The notes: generated by a model from the sequence alone, not told the origin. A DNA stretch of 64,000 nucleotides from an uncultured Clostridia bacterium (GCA_934444735.1 CAKSDE010000014.1:1-64000), one strand, 5' to 3'. Positions 17,515 through 28,120 are shown, counted from the stretch's first letter. Numbers and translations: made by a program.

Positions 17515-20500
17515 ATGAAGATGAAAGTAAAAATCACGGCAATTGTTATGACGCTGGCGCAATTGATCAGCACATCGGCAGCTTTTGCGGAGGATTCAGC
17601 GGCGCATCTGTTTTTGCCGGCAAAAGAAATCGGAACGGAGCTGTATGTTGCAAAAACAGGAAAGAAAGATGCAAAGGGAACGAAAGATGATCCGTTTGAC
17701 AGTATTGAAACCGCAAGAGATTATTTACGCACAATAAATAAGGATGCGGGGGTAAAGGTAATATTAAGAGGCGGTGATTATATTATCAATAATACTGTTT
17801 CGTTTGACGAAAGAGACAGCGGAACAAAAGATAGCCCTGTAGTGTATGAGGCATATCCGGGAGAAACCGTACGTTTCCTGGGAGGCAGAGAGGTTGATAC
17901 GAATAAAGCGGAAAATGTAACTGACCCCGCAACAGCTGCAAGACTTAAAGATCCGCAACACACAAAGCAGATAAATTTAAAAGAGCAGGGAATCACCGAT
18001 TACGGAGAATTGGGGCCTTTCGGAGATTCTGCCCTTTACTGGCAGATACCAAGGCAGAGTTATGTCGCACCGCCCGTACTTTTATGGGGCGGAGAAATGC
18101 TGGAGCTGGCACGCTGGCCAAATGACGGGTATGCAGAAGTAGAGTCTGTTTTGGAAGCGGGAACCTTGATAAGAATGTGGCATGAGGATCAGGCGAAAAA
18201 TAAGGGTTATGTTCCGCCGGAAGAACGCGGCGAGCAAATTCCCGTAACTTTCGGATTTAAAGCCGGATCCGAGCCTTCAAGATGGTCAAAAGCAAAAGAC
18301 GCTTGGGTTGCCGGATTTTGGGGAAACGATTGGGCGGATCAGGCGATGCGCGTTAAAGAGATAAATATTTATAAAAATTCAATCACGACCGAGAATCCGT
18401 CTACTTACGGAATAAGAGTTAAGGCGAGATGGTATGCATATAATCTTTTGGAGGAGATCGATGTGCCGGGAGAATATTATCTGGACAGAGAAAGCGGTAT
18501 TTTGTATTTTTATCCGATAGAAACCGATGAAAATATTATGCATTTTTCGGTACAGGATACGCCTGTAATAGAGGTGAAAAATGCTTCCGATATTATATTT
18601 GACGGGATTGATGTTTGCTATGCCAAAAACTATGGATATAAAATAAAGCAATCGGATAATGTCGTGGTGAAAAATTCCGAAATGTATTATATAGGAACAT
18701 ATGCGGTTGATATTGAGGATTCGACAAACTGCGGAGTTTTGGATTCTCAGGTATATAATATGATGAAAAGCGGCATATCTGTCAGCGGGGGTGACCGTGT
18801 TACGCTGACACCGGCAAATAACTATGTAAAGGGTTGCTCAATTCACGATGTTGGGCTTGTGGCAAAAACTTATGTGCAGTGTGTAAATGTTTCCGGTGTG
18901 GGGAATATAGTTGCGAAAAATACACTTTATAATTCGCCGTTCCAGGCGATACAGTATGCCGGAAACGATATTATTATGGAATATAATCATATATATAACG
19001 TGTGTCAGGGGGCAGATGACTGCGGTGCGTTTATGACCGGAAGAAGCTGGACGACAAGAGGAAATATAATAAGATATAACTACATTCATGATGTCGTTTC
19101 AGATAAACAGACCGGTGTCAGAGCGGTAATGCTTGATGACTATCACAGTTCAACAGCAGTTGAAAACAATATATTCGTAAACTGTACGAACGGAGTTGGA
19201 ATACACAGCGGACAGGATAATAAAATAATAAATAATTTATTTTATAAATGCGGTCAAAACGGCGGCTCTCCATATTATATCGGCTCATGGGGATCACAGT
19301 CCGCACAGCTTCCGGTTATGTGCGCAACACTTGATGATGTACCGTATCAATCGGAAATATGGAGAGAAAAATACCCCGAGCTTACTTATATTCTGGAGCA
19401 GGATAATCCTCTCTTGCCTTATAACAACATCGTAAAGGATAACTTATATGCGGATTGTACAAGCCCGTCATACGGCGGAGATTCTTTAACAATATGTCGG
19501 ATTGAAAATAACAAGGCGATAGACGCAAATTCATTGGATGCGGTGTTTACAGACATAGAAGGCGAAAATTATGTCTTGACGGAGTACGCAAAGAATATTT
19601 ATCCGTTTTTTAAAGAAACGGATTTATCCGAGTGCGGGGCAGAGAAATATGTCCATCAAAATGATAAGATAAGCGATATAAAAGGAATTGTTTTGAGGAT
19701 AAATTCGCCGTTTGCAATATCCGGCGGAAAAAAAGTCCGTATAAATAAACAGGGAATGGTTACACCGGTAATCAGAAATAATTGTACGATGGTTCCGCTC
19801 AGATTTGTAAGCGAGGTTATGGGAGCTTTGGTAGAATATAATGATGCGGAAAAGTCGGCATATATAAAATATAATGATAAAAATATAAAGATAACAAAAG
19901 ACAGCAACAAATGTTATGTAAATGAGAGTATATATGAGTTTGATACGGCGTGTGTGATTATCAACTCCGCTATGTATGTTCCGGTAAAGGGAATCGCGGA
20001 GATTATGGGGAAAAATTCGCGATGGTACGAAAAGTACTCAATAATTGCCATAGATGAAGAACTGTCGGATGATTCGCAGGAAAAACTCAGCAAAATTCTC
20101 GGAACGAGAATTAAACCGATAGAGGAAGAAGTAACCGTTGAGAGTGACTGGAAGCCTTTGAATGACAGCTTGGTGATTCCTGACGGAGATGAAATTACAG
20201 TAAGACACGTAAACTTCCAGACTAAAGACAGCTACGTGAAATTCGCACAGATGACACTCCCGAAACCATTATCCACCGATCAAAAATCCGTTAATATTGA
20301 ATTTGACATTAAGGGCGACACGGTCTGGACATGGGGCAGTGAAGTGTTGATGTTTAATAATGCATACGGAAATTCGATTTTCAGGGTTAGTTCTTTAAAC
20401 GGAACTTTTGATACCGTGGGATATAATAAAGCATTTGATAACAATAGGTGGTATCATATCAAGATTGAGTTAAATACGGATAAGATATCGACACAGGTAC

Positions 20501-20709
20501 AAAGCACGGGTGTTCAGAAAAAATACAAAATAACGATTTCCGATGACAGCGGTTCCAAATTGTATGAAAAAACAGGCGAGAATAACTATCCGAACGGGAC
20601 GCTGTATATCCCGGACGCGTTGAAATCACTGGAATGGTGCGGAAGATGCGAATCCGGCGGGGGGAATTGGAGCATGACAATGAGAAATATGACGGTAACG
20701 GAAGGTTGA
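17515..20709 (+). CDS. Secreted GH141-like right-handed beta-helix enzyme
   Basis: A 1,064-aa exported protein. ATG 17515 is chosen because AAAGGAA precedes it by 8 bases; GTG 17497 overlaps that site. The signal peptide ends near SAAFAED. Residues about 40-650 form a parallel beta-helix of the GH141-like group (LYVAKTGKKDAKG opening, ARWPNDGY, NLLEEIDVPGEYYLDRESG, DCGAFMTGRSW, AVMLDDYHSS). That group includes plant-pectin side-chain fucosidase/xylanase activities; the substrate here is not provable. A CAO_N stalk lies at about 710-850, and one copy of the repeated module (NNYPNGTLYIPD signature) closes the protein. It is likely a wall- or polymer-attached glycan hydrolase. Confidence 0.8.
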   Translation: MKMKVKITAIVMTLAQLISTSAAFAEDSAAHLFLPAKEIGTELYVAKTGKKDAKGTKDDPFDSIETARDYLRTINKDAGVKVILRGGDYIINNTVSFDERDSGTKDSPVVYEAYPGETVRFLGGREVDTNKAENVTDPATAARLKDPQHTKQINLKEQGITDYGELGPFGDSALYWQIPRQSYVAPPVLLWGGEMLELARWPNDGYAEVESVLEAGTLIRMWHEDQAKNKGYVPPEERGEQIPVTFGFKAGSEPSRWSKAKDAWVAGFWGNDWADQAMRVKEINIYKNSITTENPSTYGIRVKARWYAYNLLEEIDVPGEYYLDRESGILYFYPIETDENIMHFSVQDTPVIEVKNASDIIFDGIDVCYAKNYGYKIKQSDNVVVKNSEMYYIGTYAVDIEDSTNCGVLDSQVYNMMKSGISVSGGDRVTLTPANNYVKGCSIHDVGLVAKTYVQCVNVSGVGNIVAKNTLYNSPFQAIQYAGNDIIMEYNHIYNVCQGADDCGAFMTGRSWTTRGNIIRYNYIHDVVSDKQTGVRAVMLDDYHSSTAVENNIFVNCTNGVGIHSGQDNKIINNLFYKCGQNGGSPYYIGSWGSQSAQLPVMCATLDDVPYQSEIWREKYPELTYILEQDNPLLPYNNIVKDNLYADCTSPSYGGDSLTICRIENNKAIDANSLDAVFTDIEGENYVLTEYAKNIYPFFKETDLSECGAEKYVHQNDKISDIKGIVLRINSPFAISGGKKVRINKQGMVTPVIRNNCTMVPLRFVSEVMGALVEYNDAEKSAYIKYNDKNIKITKDSNKCYVNESIYEFDTACVIINSAMYVPVKGIAEIMGKNSRWYEKYSIIAIDEELSDDSQEKLSKILGTRIKPIEEEVTVESDWKPLNDSLVIPDGDEITVRHVNFQTKDSYVKFAQMTLPKPLSTDQKSVNIEFDIKGDTVWTWGSEVLMFNNAYGNSIFRVSSLNGTFDTVGYNKAFDNNRWYHIKIELNTDKISTQVQSTGVQKKYKITISDDSGSKLYEKTGENNYPNGTLYIPDALKSLEWCGRCESGGGNWSMTMRNMTVTEG

Positions 20710-20722
20710 AAAGGAGATAGCA

Positions 20723-23206
20723 ATGAAATTAAAGAGAATAGCCTCAGCCATTCTTTCGGTGATGATGATTTTATCGGTGTTTCAATGTGAGGTGTTTGCA
20801 AAGAAAAAAACAAATGCACAGATATGTTCGCAAATGCTTTCGGAGCTGAATGCTTTGCCGTATTATTTGAAGAATTACAGTAGTGAGCGCAAAGTAACAA
20901 GGGGAGATTTTTTAAAAACAGCTTCTTTGCTGTTTAAAATTTCCCCGATGCAGGAAGGCAACGTGAATGACGTTGAAGATGCGGATTTGAGAGGATATGT
21001 GAATGCTGCGGTGGATATGGGAGCGGTAGAATTGTCGGCGGACGGGAATTTTTCGGCTGATGATAAGATTGCACCTGTTGATGCGGTACGGATTATGGTT
21101 GTCTATCTGGGATACGGCAAAGTAATGAATGATAATTCCGAAGAAAGTCTGGAACTTGCACAGACCATTGACATAATGGACGGTCTTACAGATTTTTTTG
21201 CTCAAAAGACTGTGACATACAGTGATATGCTGAAAATTTTGTGCAATGCATTATTTTCAAAACCGTTAGAGCCGACTGTCAAAACCGGAGAGGTAATATA
21301 TCGGGAATCGGACAGAACAATTCTGAAAAAATTATATTACATCGACGAGGAAAAAGTTAAGATTAAAAGCATAGTTACATCGGCAAATGATACGGTCAGC
21401 GTTGAAACGGAGAGCAAAGATAAAGGCGATAAACAGTATACGGTAGCAAGCACGTACAAATTTCCTCAGTGCGAAGGGACGACGCAATACATATGGATTA
21501 ATGAGGATGGTGAGATCGTTTTTTGTTACAGTGACAAGCCGTATGAAATTATATATGATTATGTGGTTGCCGTAAATAAGAGTGATAATACAAACGAAAA
21601 GAAAGCATCGGAAATTAAAAACTTGGAGTTTGCCGGTCGTGACGGATATTATGATGTGAACAATGATTTTGAACTTTGGCATAATGGTGAGAGGGTCACG
21701 GGAAAGGACTATATAAATGGCGTTTATGTTAAAGCAGTGGTGGAAAATGAGAAGATAAATTCCATAGAAATATATTCAAAACCGGGCGATTCTATTCCCG
21801 AAGAAGGCGGAATAATCGAAAAAACGGAAGATGGTGTTATTTATTACAGAAAAGGTGATTCGTCAATTGATAAACTGGAACTCGGGAGTGATAATGTAAC
21901 TGTTATAATTGACGGTGTGAAAACAAGCACTTCGAGATTAAAAAAAGGAATGGTTTTTGAGTATTGTTGTTTTTCGGAAAAAACGGTAATCATTGCAGAT
22001 GATTGGAAGTATGAAGGAAAGATAACCGAAATACGCGATGATGGAATCATGATTAAAGATGAGTTGGTTCCAATGTCTTATAGGCAAATATATACATCAA
22101 GAGACGGAGGAATCACATTTAAGCAAGAGCAGCCGGATAAGTTTTTAAATGTTGAGGTGTCGGTGTTGGCAGATCCGAGCGGAAGCGCCCGTTTTATAAT
22201 AACGCAAAGTGATGCGGATGTTTACGGAATTGTTTTGGGTGGAAATTTTGATGATGAAATAGAAGAAAAAGAACTCAAAATTGCTTGCATCGGAGATACA
22301 ATAAAAGAAAAAACATATTCAGTAAAGCTTTCTGCATCAAGCGAAGTTGATTATGATACGGCAAGGTCAAACGCAAAAAATGCAGACGGCAATGGTATTT
22401 ATGAATTTAAAATATCAAACGGAGTGATAAAGAAAATCAGTAATATCGACTGGGAAAAATCCAACGGTGAGCTAAAAACGTCAACAGGCAGATTCCCGGG
22501 CGCATATGCGGCAATAGATATCGGAGCACGAGAAAAAGGATTTAAAGAAGAATGCATAATTTCGCTTAAAGATTACAATGGAGATTTTAATCCTCAATAT
22601 GTTCCGTGGAATGCATTGGTTAATAAGCAGTATACGAATCTTAAGTATAAAATCGACGAAAAAATGCCGACGTCGGATCTGTTTGTCATTGTCGACGGAA
22701 TGGATTCGCTAAGGGGAGATACAACCTTATTCGGCATTGTCATCAACAAGGAAACACGATATGATCCGTATACGGAGAGCGTTGTAAATGAATATTCATT
22801 TTTAACCAACGGTGCAACCAAAAGCATGGTTTTCGAAGAAGACAAAGACCCATTAAAGTGGAATAAGAACGACATCATTGAATATTACGACGGCGGAGGA
22901 TTTAAAGAAACCGGGTATATGAGCATTGTGTCAAAAGATAATCTGTTTCCGATTGATGAGCCAAAAGGAATAGGCAGCGTTTCCTATGAAAAAGGCGGAG
23001 TATATGAAGGTACTTCAAATAAGATGGTGAAGGTAAATAATGCCGGAGAAACGCAGTGGTATTTTCTACACAGCAGCTATCAGGTTTTTGAAGTGGTCAA
23101 TAAGAACAAGGTCAAAAAATCTGATTTGAACAGTGCCCTCGGAAAGAAAGTGTATTTTCTTAAATCAAAGTCAAGAGTTTATTGTATATTTTATTTAAAT
23201 GATTAA
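20723..23206 (+). CDS. Secreted SLH-domain protein
   Basis: An 827-aa exported protein starting 13 bases after the previous stop behind AAGGAG. The signal peptide ends near VFAKKK. Residues about 55-190 hold S-layer-homology-like repeats (VTRGDFLKTASLLFKIS, DLRGYVNAAVDMGAVELSAD, TVTYSDMLKILCNALF), which attach proteins to secondary cell-wall polymers. The remaining ~640 residues are beta-rich with no family I recognise and no catalytic motif. Since the beta-helix enzymes of this operon lack SLH, this may be the cell-surface anchor or an S-layer component made together with them. Confidence 0.7.
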   Translation: MKLKRIASAILSVMMILSVFQCEVFAKKKTNAQICSQMLSELNALPYYLKNYSSERKVTRGDFLKTASLLFKISPMQEGNVNDVEDADLRGYVNAAVDMGAVELSADGNFSADDKIAPVDAVRIMVVYLGYGKVMNDNSEESLELAQTIDIMDGLTDFFAQKTVTYSDMLKILCNALFSKPLEPTVKTGEVIYRESDRTILKKLYYIDEEKVKIKSIVTSANDTVSVETESKDKGDKQYTVASTYKFPQCEGTTQYIWINEDGEIVFCYSDKPYEIIYDYVVAVNKSDNTNEKKASEIKNLEFAGRDGYYDVNNDFELWHNGERVTGKDYINGVYVKAVVENEKINSIEIYSKPGDSIPEEGGIIEKTEDGVIYYRKGDSSIDKLELGSDNVTVIIDGVKTSTSRLKKGMVFEYCCFSEKTVIIADDWKYEGKITEIRDDGIMIKDELVPMSYRQIYTSRDGGITFKQEQPDKFLNVEVSVLADPSGSARFIITQSDADVYGIVLGGNFDDEIEEKELKIACIGDTIKEKTYSVKLSASSEVDYDTARSNAKNADGNGIYEFKISNGVIKKISNIDWEKSNGELKTSTGRFPGAYAAIDIGAREKGFKEECIISLKDYNGDFNPQYVPWNALVNKQYTNLKYKIDEKMPTSDLFVIVDGMDSLRGDTTLFGIVINKETRYDPYTESVVNEYSFLTNGATKSMVFEEDKDPLKWNKNDIIEYYDGGGFKETGYMSIVSKDNLFPIDEPKGIGSVSYEKGGVYEGTSNKMVKVNNAGETQWYFLHSSYQVFEVVNKNKVKKSDLNSALGKKVYFLKSKSRVYCIFYLND

Positions 23207-23219
23207 CTGTGTAACAATA

Positions 23220-23251
23220 GATAAAAGTAAAACATCAGTTTTACTTTTATC
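23220..23251 (+). terminator. Intra-operon hairpin
   Basis: GATAAAAGTAAAAC pairs with GTTTTACTTTTATC around ATCA. Because the stem is AT-rich it may act as a weak terminator or mRNA stabiliser between two secreted-protein genes. Confidence 0.55.
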
Positions 23252-23280
23252 TAAAATAAAAATATTAAGGAGGAAGCAAA

Positions 23281-25683
23281 ATGAAAATAACAAAGATTAT
23301 TGCTGCATCAATAAGTATTGCGGCAATAGCCGCAAATTTGCAGCCGGTATCCGCACAGGACACTGTACGTTCACAAGATGTTAAACTATCTTCGGTATGC
23401 GGAAAGGTTAATGACAATACTGTGGGGCTGGGGGAGATAATGCTCAGCGGAAAGGTTTTGAACTCGAAAGGAAATCCGATGACTGCCGTTTTGGCACTCA
23501 AAAATGCGGAGAACAAGTTGGTGGATGCTAAAATTAAAAACTTTGTTCCGCAGTCAGATGATGAAGAATTTAAAATTTCATTTGAAGCTATGTATGATAC
23601 CATAGGTATTACCGCGGAGGGTTATTTGTGGGACGGAGTTACAATGGAGCCTGTTACGACAAAGGCGGAAACCGTGCAGATGACAACTTTGTCTGGTGAT
23701 GATTTTACTGCGCAAAACGGGGCGGAAATCACATTCCAAGACGGAGTGATTTCGATTAACAAAGCCTATAAACAAGGATATTGTGCAAATTGGTTTACAT
23801 CGCTTATGAAATATTCTTTTGAGGAGCCGGTTAATTTAAGGGATGGACAAAGATTAACATTTGATTGCAAATTTTGGGGAAATCCATTGGACTGGGCAAG
23901 AAGTTTTGCAGTCTGCTTTAACGGTTCGTCTTCATATTCGCAATTAATGGTAAATACAGATTCGAAGTTTTATGCGGGTGGAATCGTTACTCCGATTTCA
24001 AAAGATAAATGGTACGGTATTCATTTTGATGTAAATTATAACTATCAATCTACAGGCTCGGGAGGAACTCTTTGCCGGGCGGTGCTGTACGATCCGGATA
24101 CAGGAGAAAAGATAGCGGAACATGCATATAATAAAAATTCGTCGGGAGGAATGGTCGATAAAATCGAGTCGATAGATTTTTCGTCAAGAATTCCCGCTGC
24201 CCTTGAAGATGAAAAGAATCTTGAGATAAAGATGAAAGATGTATGTTTTACAAGAGGAAATACGCCTGAACCGGTGATAAGTAATATTGAGATTGAAGGA
24301 GAAAATCTCACAGCGGCAATGGGTGAGATGACGTCGCTTTCTGCAAATGTAGTCGGTGATTATCTGGAGTTTAACGAAAGAGCGCAGGCTGTTCGCTATG
24401 AAATTGAGGACGTGACAGGCAAAGCGGTAATGTATAATAATGCGATTTACCCAATCAAAACAGGTGATATAAAAGTAAAGGCGGTTTCACTTTTGGACGG
24501 AACTCAAAGTGAGGCAAAGACGGTTTCTGTTGTGGACGCAGACGCATTGCCGTGGCAGAGCGTAAATTCGACGAATGTTGTTACCGAAGACAAGACGACA
24601 ACTTTCAGCCTTAATAACGTACCAAATTCTTATATCAGAATGGGAGAATATACTCTGCCCAAAGCATTTACGACAAACGGAAAGACGGTCAGTGTAAGAT
24701 TTGACTTTAAAGGAGGAGATTTCCTGCAAAACAGCAATCTTGTTCTGTTTTTTAATTCGATGGTCGGAAATGCGCCGGTAAATATTGTCGGTGCGCTAAA
24801 GGCAAGTGACGGAAAAACATTAAATGAGTGTATTAAACCGGACGAATGGTATTCACTGGAATTGTTGCTTAATACCGATAAGGTATCAAACAGTTCCGAA
24901 GTCGGAGGGAAGTATAAAAAATATACTCTTATAATTAAAGACAGCACAGGCGAGGAAATATATTCCGCAACAGGCGCAAATAACAGCGGCAACTGTTGCA
25001 AAGACGCATCAGGTGCGGTTGTCGGCACTCCGCTGATACAACCAGAGATTTCAAAGGTGGCAATTACTACAAGAAGCGCAAGTAATGCAAATGTTGAGAT
25101 TAGTATCAAAAATTTCAGGATAGGTTATGATTTGTTCTCATCATTGAATAATTCAGAGGTGAATTTTGAGAACGGAGCTGTTAACGTATCAAAGACATAT
25201 GCTAATAAAACTTACTATGAAGCACTTTTGTGGACCGAGCCGGATAAAGAATACAGCACGAATGCAAGGGCTGTTGAATTAAGCTTTATGACAAAGGGCA
25301 ACAATGTCTGGAATTGGGCGCGCCAGGCTATGATATTCAATAATGCACAGGGAAATCCGACTGTTGCAATATGGAATCTGAATAATGGATTTGACCTTAA
25401 CGGATACAAAACTGCTTTTGAAGACGGAAAGTGGTACAGAATTAAGCTTGTTTTAAATCCCGAGAGAAAAACAGATGCAGAGCAGACAAGTAAAAAATAT
25501 ACGGTTGAAATATTTGATGAAAACGGGCAGCAATTGTTTTTTAATACGCAATCAAATGCGAGCAATGCAACATATGTTCCATCGGTCATAAAAACCATTG
25601 ACTGGAACGCGAGAATCGATTCCGAATCGGGAGGAACGTGGGAAATGTCTGTTAAAGATTTGATGATAAGAACTTTGGATTAA
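23281..25683 (+). CDS. Secreted protein with three copies of the operon's module
   Basis: An 800-aa exported protein with signal peptide ending near PVSAQD. It opens with a small Ig/FN-like unit (about 40-135) ending GYLWDGVTMEPVT, a form seen at the C-terminus of other surface proteins here. Modules of ~185 aa follow at about 140-345 (WARSFAVCFNG variant), 430-620 (LLNTDKVS variant) and 625-800 (WNWARQAMIFNNAQGNP). An Ig-like unit lies between the first two. There is no wall-anchor or enzyme motif. It is probably a glycan-binding or matrix protein secreted with the beta-helix enzyme. Shine-Dalgarno AAGGAGGAAG precedes the ATG. Confidence 0.7.
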   Translation: MKITKIIAASISIAAIAANLQPVSAQDTVRSQDVKLSSVCGKVNDNTVGLGEIMLSGKVLNSKGNPMTAVLALKNAENKLVDAKIKNFVPQSDDEEFKISFEAMYDTIGITAEGYLWDGVTMEPVTTKAETVQMTTLSGDDFTAQNGAEITFQDGVISINKAYKQGYCANWFTSLMKYSFEEPVNLRDGQRLTFDCKFWGNPLDWARSFAVCFNGSSSYSQLMVNTDSKFYAGGIVTPISKDKWYGIHFDVNYNYQSTGSGGTLCRAVLYDPDTGEKIAEHAYNKNSSGGMVDKIESIDFSSRIPAALEDEKNLEIKMKDVCFTRGNTPEPVISNIEIEGENLTAAMGEMTSLSANVVGDYLEFNERAQAVRYEIEDVTGKAVMYNNAIYPIKTGDIKVKAVSLLDGTQSEAKTVSVVDADALPWQSVNSTNVVTEDKTTTFSLNNVPNSYIRMGEYTLPKAFTTNGKTVSVRFDFKGGDFLQNSNLVLFFNSMVGNAPVNIVGALKASDGKTLNECIKPDEWYSLELLLNTDKVSNSSEVGGKYKKYTLIIKDSTGEEIYSATGANNSGNCCKDASGAVVGTPLIQPEISKVAITTRSASNANVEISIKNFRIGYDLFSSLNNSEVNFENGAVNVSKTYANKTYYEALLWTEPDKEYSTNARAVELSFMTKGNNVWNWARQAMIFNNAQGNPTVAIWNLNNGFDLNGYKTAFEDGKWYRIKLVLNPERKTDAEQTSKKYTVEIFDENGQQLFFNTQSNASNATYVPSVIKTIDWNARIDSESGGTWEMSVKDLMIRTLD

Positions 25684-25701
25684 AAATGTTGTAAAGTGAG
25701 G

Positions 25702-25740
25702 GACTGTCGTGCGTGAACTTTCATGCACGACAGTCTTATA
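25702..25740 (+). terminator. Rho-independent terminator
   Basis: GACTGTCGTGC pairs perfectly with GCACGACAGTC over a 12-base loop and is followed by TTATATAT. It ends the four-gene secreted operon, although the GH3 gene begins only 29 bases later and may depend on readthrough. Confidence 0.7.
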
Positions 25741-25768
25741 TATACTGTGGCAGAAAGGACTATACATA

Positions 25769-27298
25769 ATGAAAAATGTAAATGATATGACAATAGAAGA
25801 AAAAATACAACAAACAGCCATTTTTCCTATAACAAGTACAATGTTACGGGAAGAAAATACGAAAAAAACAATTCCGCCAAAAGCGGGAGGATATTTTATT
25901 GGAAAGGAAATTATCAAGAATGATATTCAAGATATAGGCACTGTCAAAGAGGAAATAGAAAATATAAAAAATAAACAGGAAATAATGCCTATAATTTGCG
26001 GTGATTTTGAAAATGGCTGTGGTGATTCGGTGACATCTTTAGTAAGTCTCCCCAGACATATGGCACTCGGTGCGACAAATTCAGAAGAACTTGCATATCT
26101 CTATGGAAAGGTTACTGCAAGACAGGCAGAATTTATAGGGGCGAATGTTGCTTTGGCGCCCGTTGTGGATTTAAATATTAACCCCAGAAACAATCTTGTG
26201 TCAACAAGGGCAATAGGAGATAATGCCGATGATGCGATAAAAATGTTATCAAGCGAGATTGCGGGTATGCAGGATAATGGGTTGAGTGCATGCTTAAAAC
26301 ACTTCCCCGGGGACGGTGTTGATTGGAGAAATCAACATATGGTTACCACAACAAATAGTTTAACCCGTGAAGAATGGGAAAAAAGCTATGGGAAAATTTA
26401 TCGGGAACTGATAAAAAATGGAGTGAAGATGATAATGATAGCGCATATTGCCTGTCCATGTATGCAAAATGATTTATTTGATGGATTGTATTTGCCTGCC
26501 TCGCTTTCGAGTGAGTTGATTAGTTATCTAAAATCCGATATTGGATTTGACGGCGTATGCATTTCGGATTCGCTCACAATGGGAGGATTTTTGGGCTGGT
26601 ATAAAAATTCGGCAATTGCACAAGTTGAGTGTTTTAAAGCGGGGATTGACATGGTTTTGTTCCCTGATGAAACATATTTGCCCGCCATGAAGACGGCGGT
26701 GGAAAATGGATGGTTGTCCGAGAAAAGACTGGACGATGCAGTACATAGAATTTTAAAGTTCAAAGAAAAAATATCCCCGGCAAATAATACAGTAAGCAGC
26801 GATGAAGTGATAGCTTTGGGAGAGCGTGTGTCAAAAGAAATTGCGGAAAGAAGCATAACCCTGATTGCAAAAAAACGTTTTGTCCCGATATGTGAAAAAG
26901 ATAGAATTTTGATTGTGTATCTTAGAGAAAGAGAAGGGGAAGAGGATTGTAAAAACAGCTTAACTCCATTTGTGACCAAGATAAAGGAAAGGTGCAGAAA
27001 TGTTGAAGAGGCAAGCGAATATTTTTGCAACAGGAAGAAATCGGCAGAATATGACAGAATAATATATTTAGTGAAAAGTACGGATATATGTCTGCCTGAT
27101 GCATGGGCGGCATTGTGCGAAAATGTGGATAAATCAATAGTAATATCATTTAAATCGCCTTATTATAAAGAATATTTTGAAAGAGCACAATACGTTATAA
27201 ATGCTTATTCGGATACAGAATCATCACAATATGCTGTAGTAAGAGGGCTTTTTGGGGAAATAAAGATGGATGCAAAACCGCCTGTTAATATTCAGTAA
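25769..27298 (+). CDS. Glycoside hydrolase family 3 enzyme, cytoplasmic
   Basis: A 509-aa GH3 protein (beta-N-acetylhexosaminidase/beta-glucosidase type) with no signal peptide. ATG 25769 follows GAAAGGAC; a longer frame from 25709 runs through the terminator and is rejected. The TIM barrel carries KHFPGDG at 177-183, ending in DWRNQH, and the nucleophile Asp267 in GVCISDSLTM. The usual His after KHFPG is Asp here, as in a subgroup of Firmicutes GH3 proteins. A second alpha/beta domain follows to the end. It probably degrades imported oligosaccharides released by the secreted enzymes, but no transporter lies nearby. Confidence 0.88.
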   Translation: MKNVNDMTIEEKIQQTAIFPITSTMLREENTKKTIPPKAGGYFIGKEIIKNDIQDIGTVKEEIENIKNKQEIMPIICGDFENGCGDSVTSLVSLPRHMALGATNSEELAYLYGKVTARQAEFIGANVALAPVVDLNINPRNNLVSTRAIGDNADDAIKMLSSEIAGMQDNGLSACLKHFPGDGVDWRNQHMVTTTNSLTREEWEKSYGKIYRELIKNGVKMIMIAHIACPCMQNDLFDGLYLPASLSSELISYLKSDIGFDGVCISDSLTMGGFLGWYKNSAIAQVECFKAGIDMVLFPDETYLPAMKTAVENGWLSEKRLDDAVHRILKFKEKISPANNTVSSDEVIALGERVSKEIAERSITLIAKKRFVPICEKDRILIVYLREREGEEDCKNSLTPFVTKIKERCRNVEEASEYFCNRKKSAEYDRIIYLVKSTDICLPDAWAALCENVDKSIVISFKSPYYKEYFERAQYVINAYSDTESSQYAVVRGLFGEIKMDAKPPVNIQ

Positions 27299-27644
27299 TA
27301 TTATAATAAAATCAACGATTCACTCTGTGACATTATACTTTGTCATTTTTCAGAGGAAAAGCGGCAAATGAAAGCTTGATATGCCGGAAATTTCATGCTA
27401 TACTGGTAATATTATAATTAATTCAAATGCTGCTTTACTTTTAGTTGTACTCTAAAATTGGGCGTGTGAAGTTTTTTCTGTAAATTCAATTTCTCTATGA
27501 CAAAATATCTGTTTTTAACGGGCAGGATAGCCGAGTTTAGGCTTTCCTGCCTTAATTGTAATATAGCACGGATTTTACGCCATGTCAAGGGCGGTCTCGC
27601 AAGAGACCGTGAATTTTACCCTTGTACATGGTGGAAAATTTGTG
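27299..27644. other. Intergenic DNA holding a likely IS end
   Basis: No gene is visible. A hairpin GGTCTCGCAAGAGACC lies at 27592-27607, next to GTGAATTTTACCC. This probably marks the terminal inverted repeat region of the IS256-type remnant on its right. The left 250 bases look like ordinary AT-rich spacer after the GH3 gene. Confidence 0.4.
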
Positions 27645-28120
27645 CTAAAAAAGCCGCCCGTCATACATTATCGACAACTCTCCGTAAACTTTACACCAGT
27701 TTCAGAGCGGCATTGTCCATTTCTTTGTTGCCTCAAATGTCGCTCAATACAATGCTTTCAAAAGTGCGGTATCGCTTGGAAATACGCTTCTCTGGCTGTT
27801 TAACCGACGCAGCGCACTGTTGAGGCTTTCTATTGCATTGGTTGTGTACATAACCTTTCTGACATCCGCCGAAAATTTAAACATCGGCGATATGACATCC
27901 CAATTTTCTTCCCAACGTTTCATTGCGTTCGGATATCTGTCGCGCCATTTTTTGGTGACAGCCTGCATACGCTCGTAGCCACTTTCTTCATTTGGTGCAT
28001 GGTATATACTCTTTAGGTCATTAGCAAATGCCTTTTTGTCTTTTTCCGCAACATATTTCAAGGTGTTTCGCACCTGATGAACGATACAATGCTGATATTC
28101 GGTATTTGGATATGCTGCTG
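27645..28120 (-). mobile_element. IS256-family transposase remnant (C-terminal part)
   Basis: The minus strand reads YQHCIVHQVRNTLKYVAEKD, then a RMQAVTKKWRDRYPNAMKRW-type stretch and MYTTNAIESLNSALRR, the second half of a mutator-type DDE transposase. Two in-frame TGA codons (after TALLKALY and after WTMPL) break the tail, which ends YGELSIMYDGRL. The N-terminal half and left end are missing: the element is fused in frame to the integrase at about residue 102 of that ORF. It is inactive. Confidence 0.85.

Noticed and set aside
12976..28120. In-frame TGA codons inside otherwise continuous frames, suggesting TGA recoding
   Set aside because: The cases lie in decayed DNA (secreted-protein remnant, IS256 remnant), while intact genes such as the one at 14833-17490 end with TGA. 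Ordinary nonsense mutation is enough.
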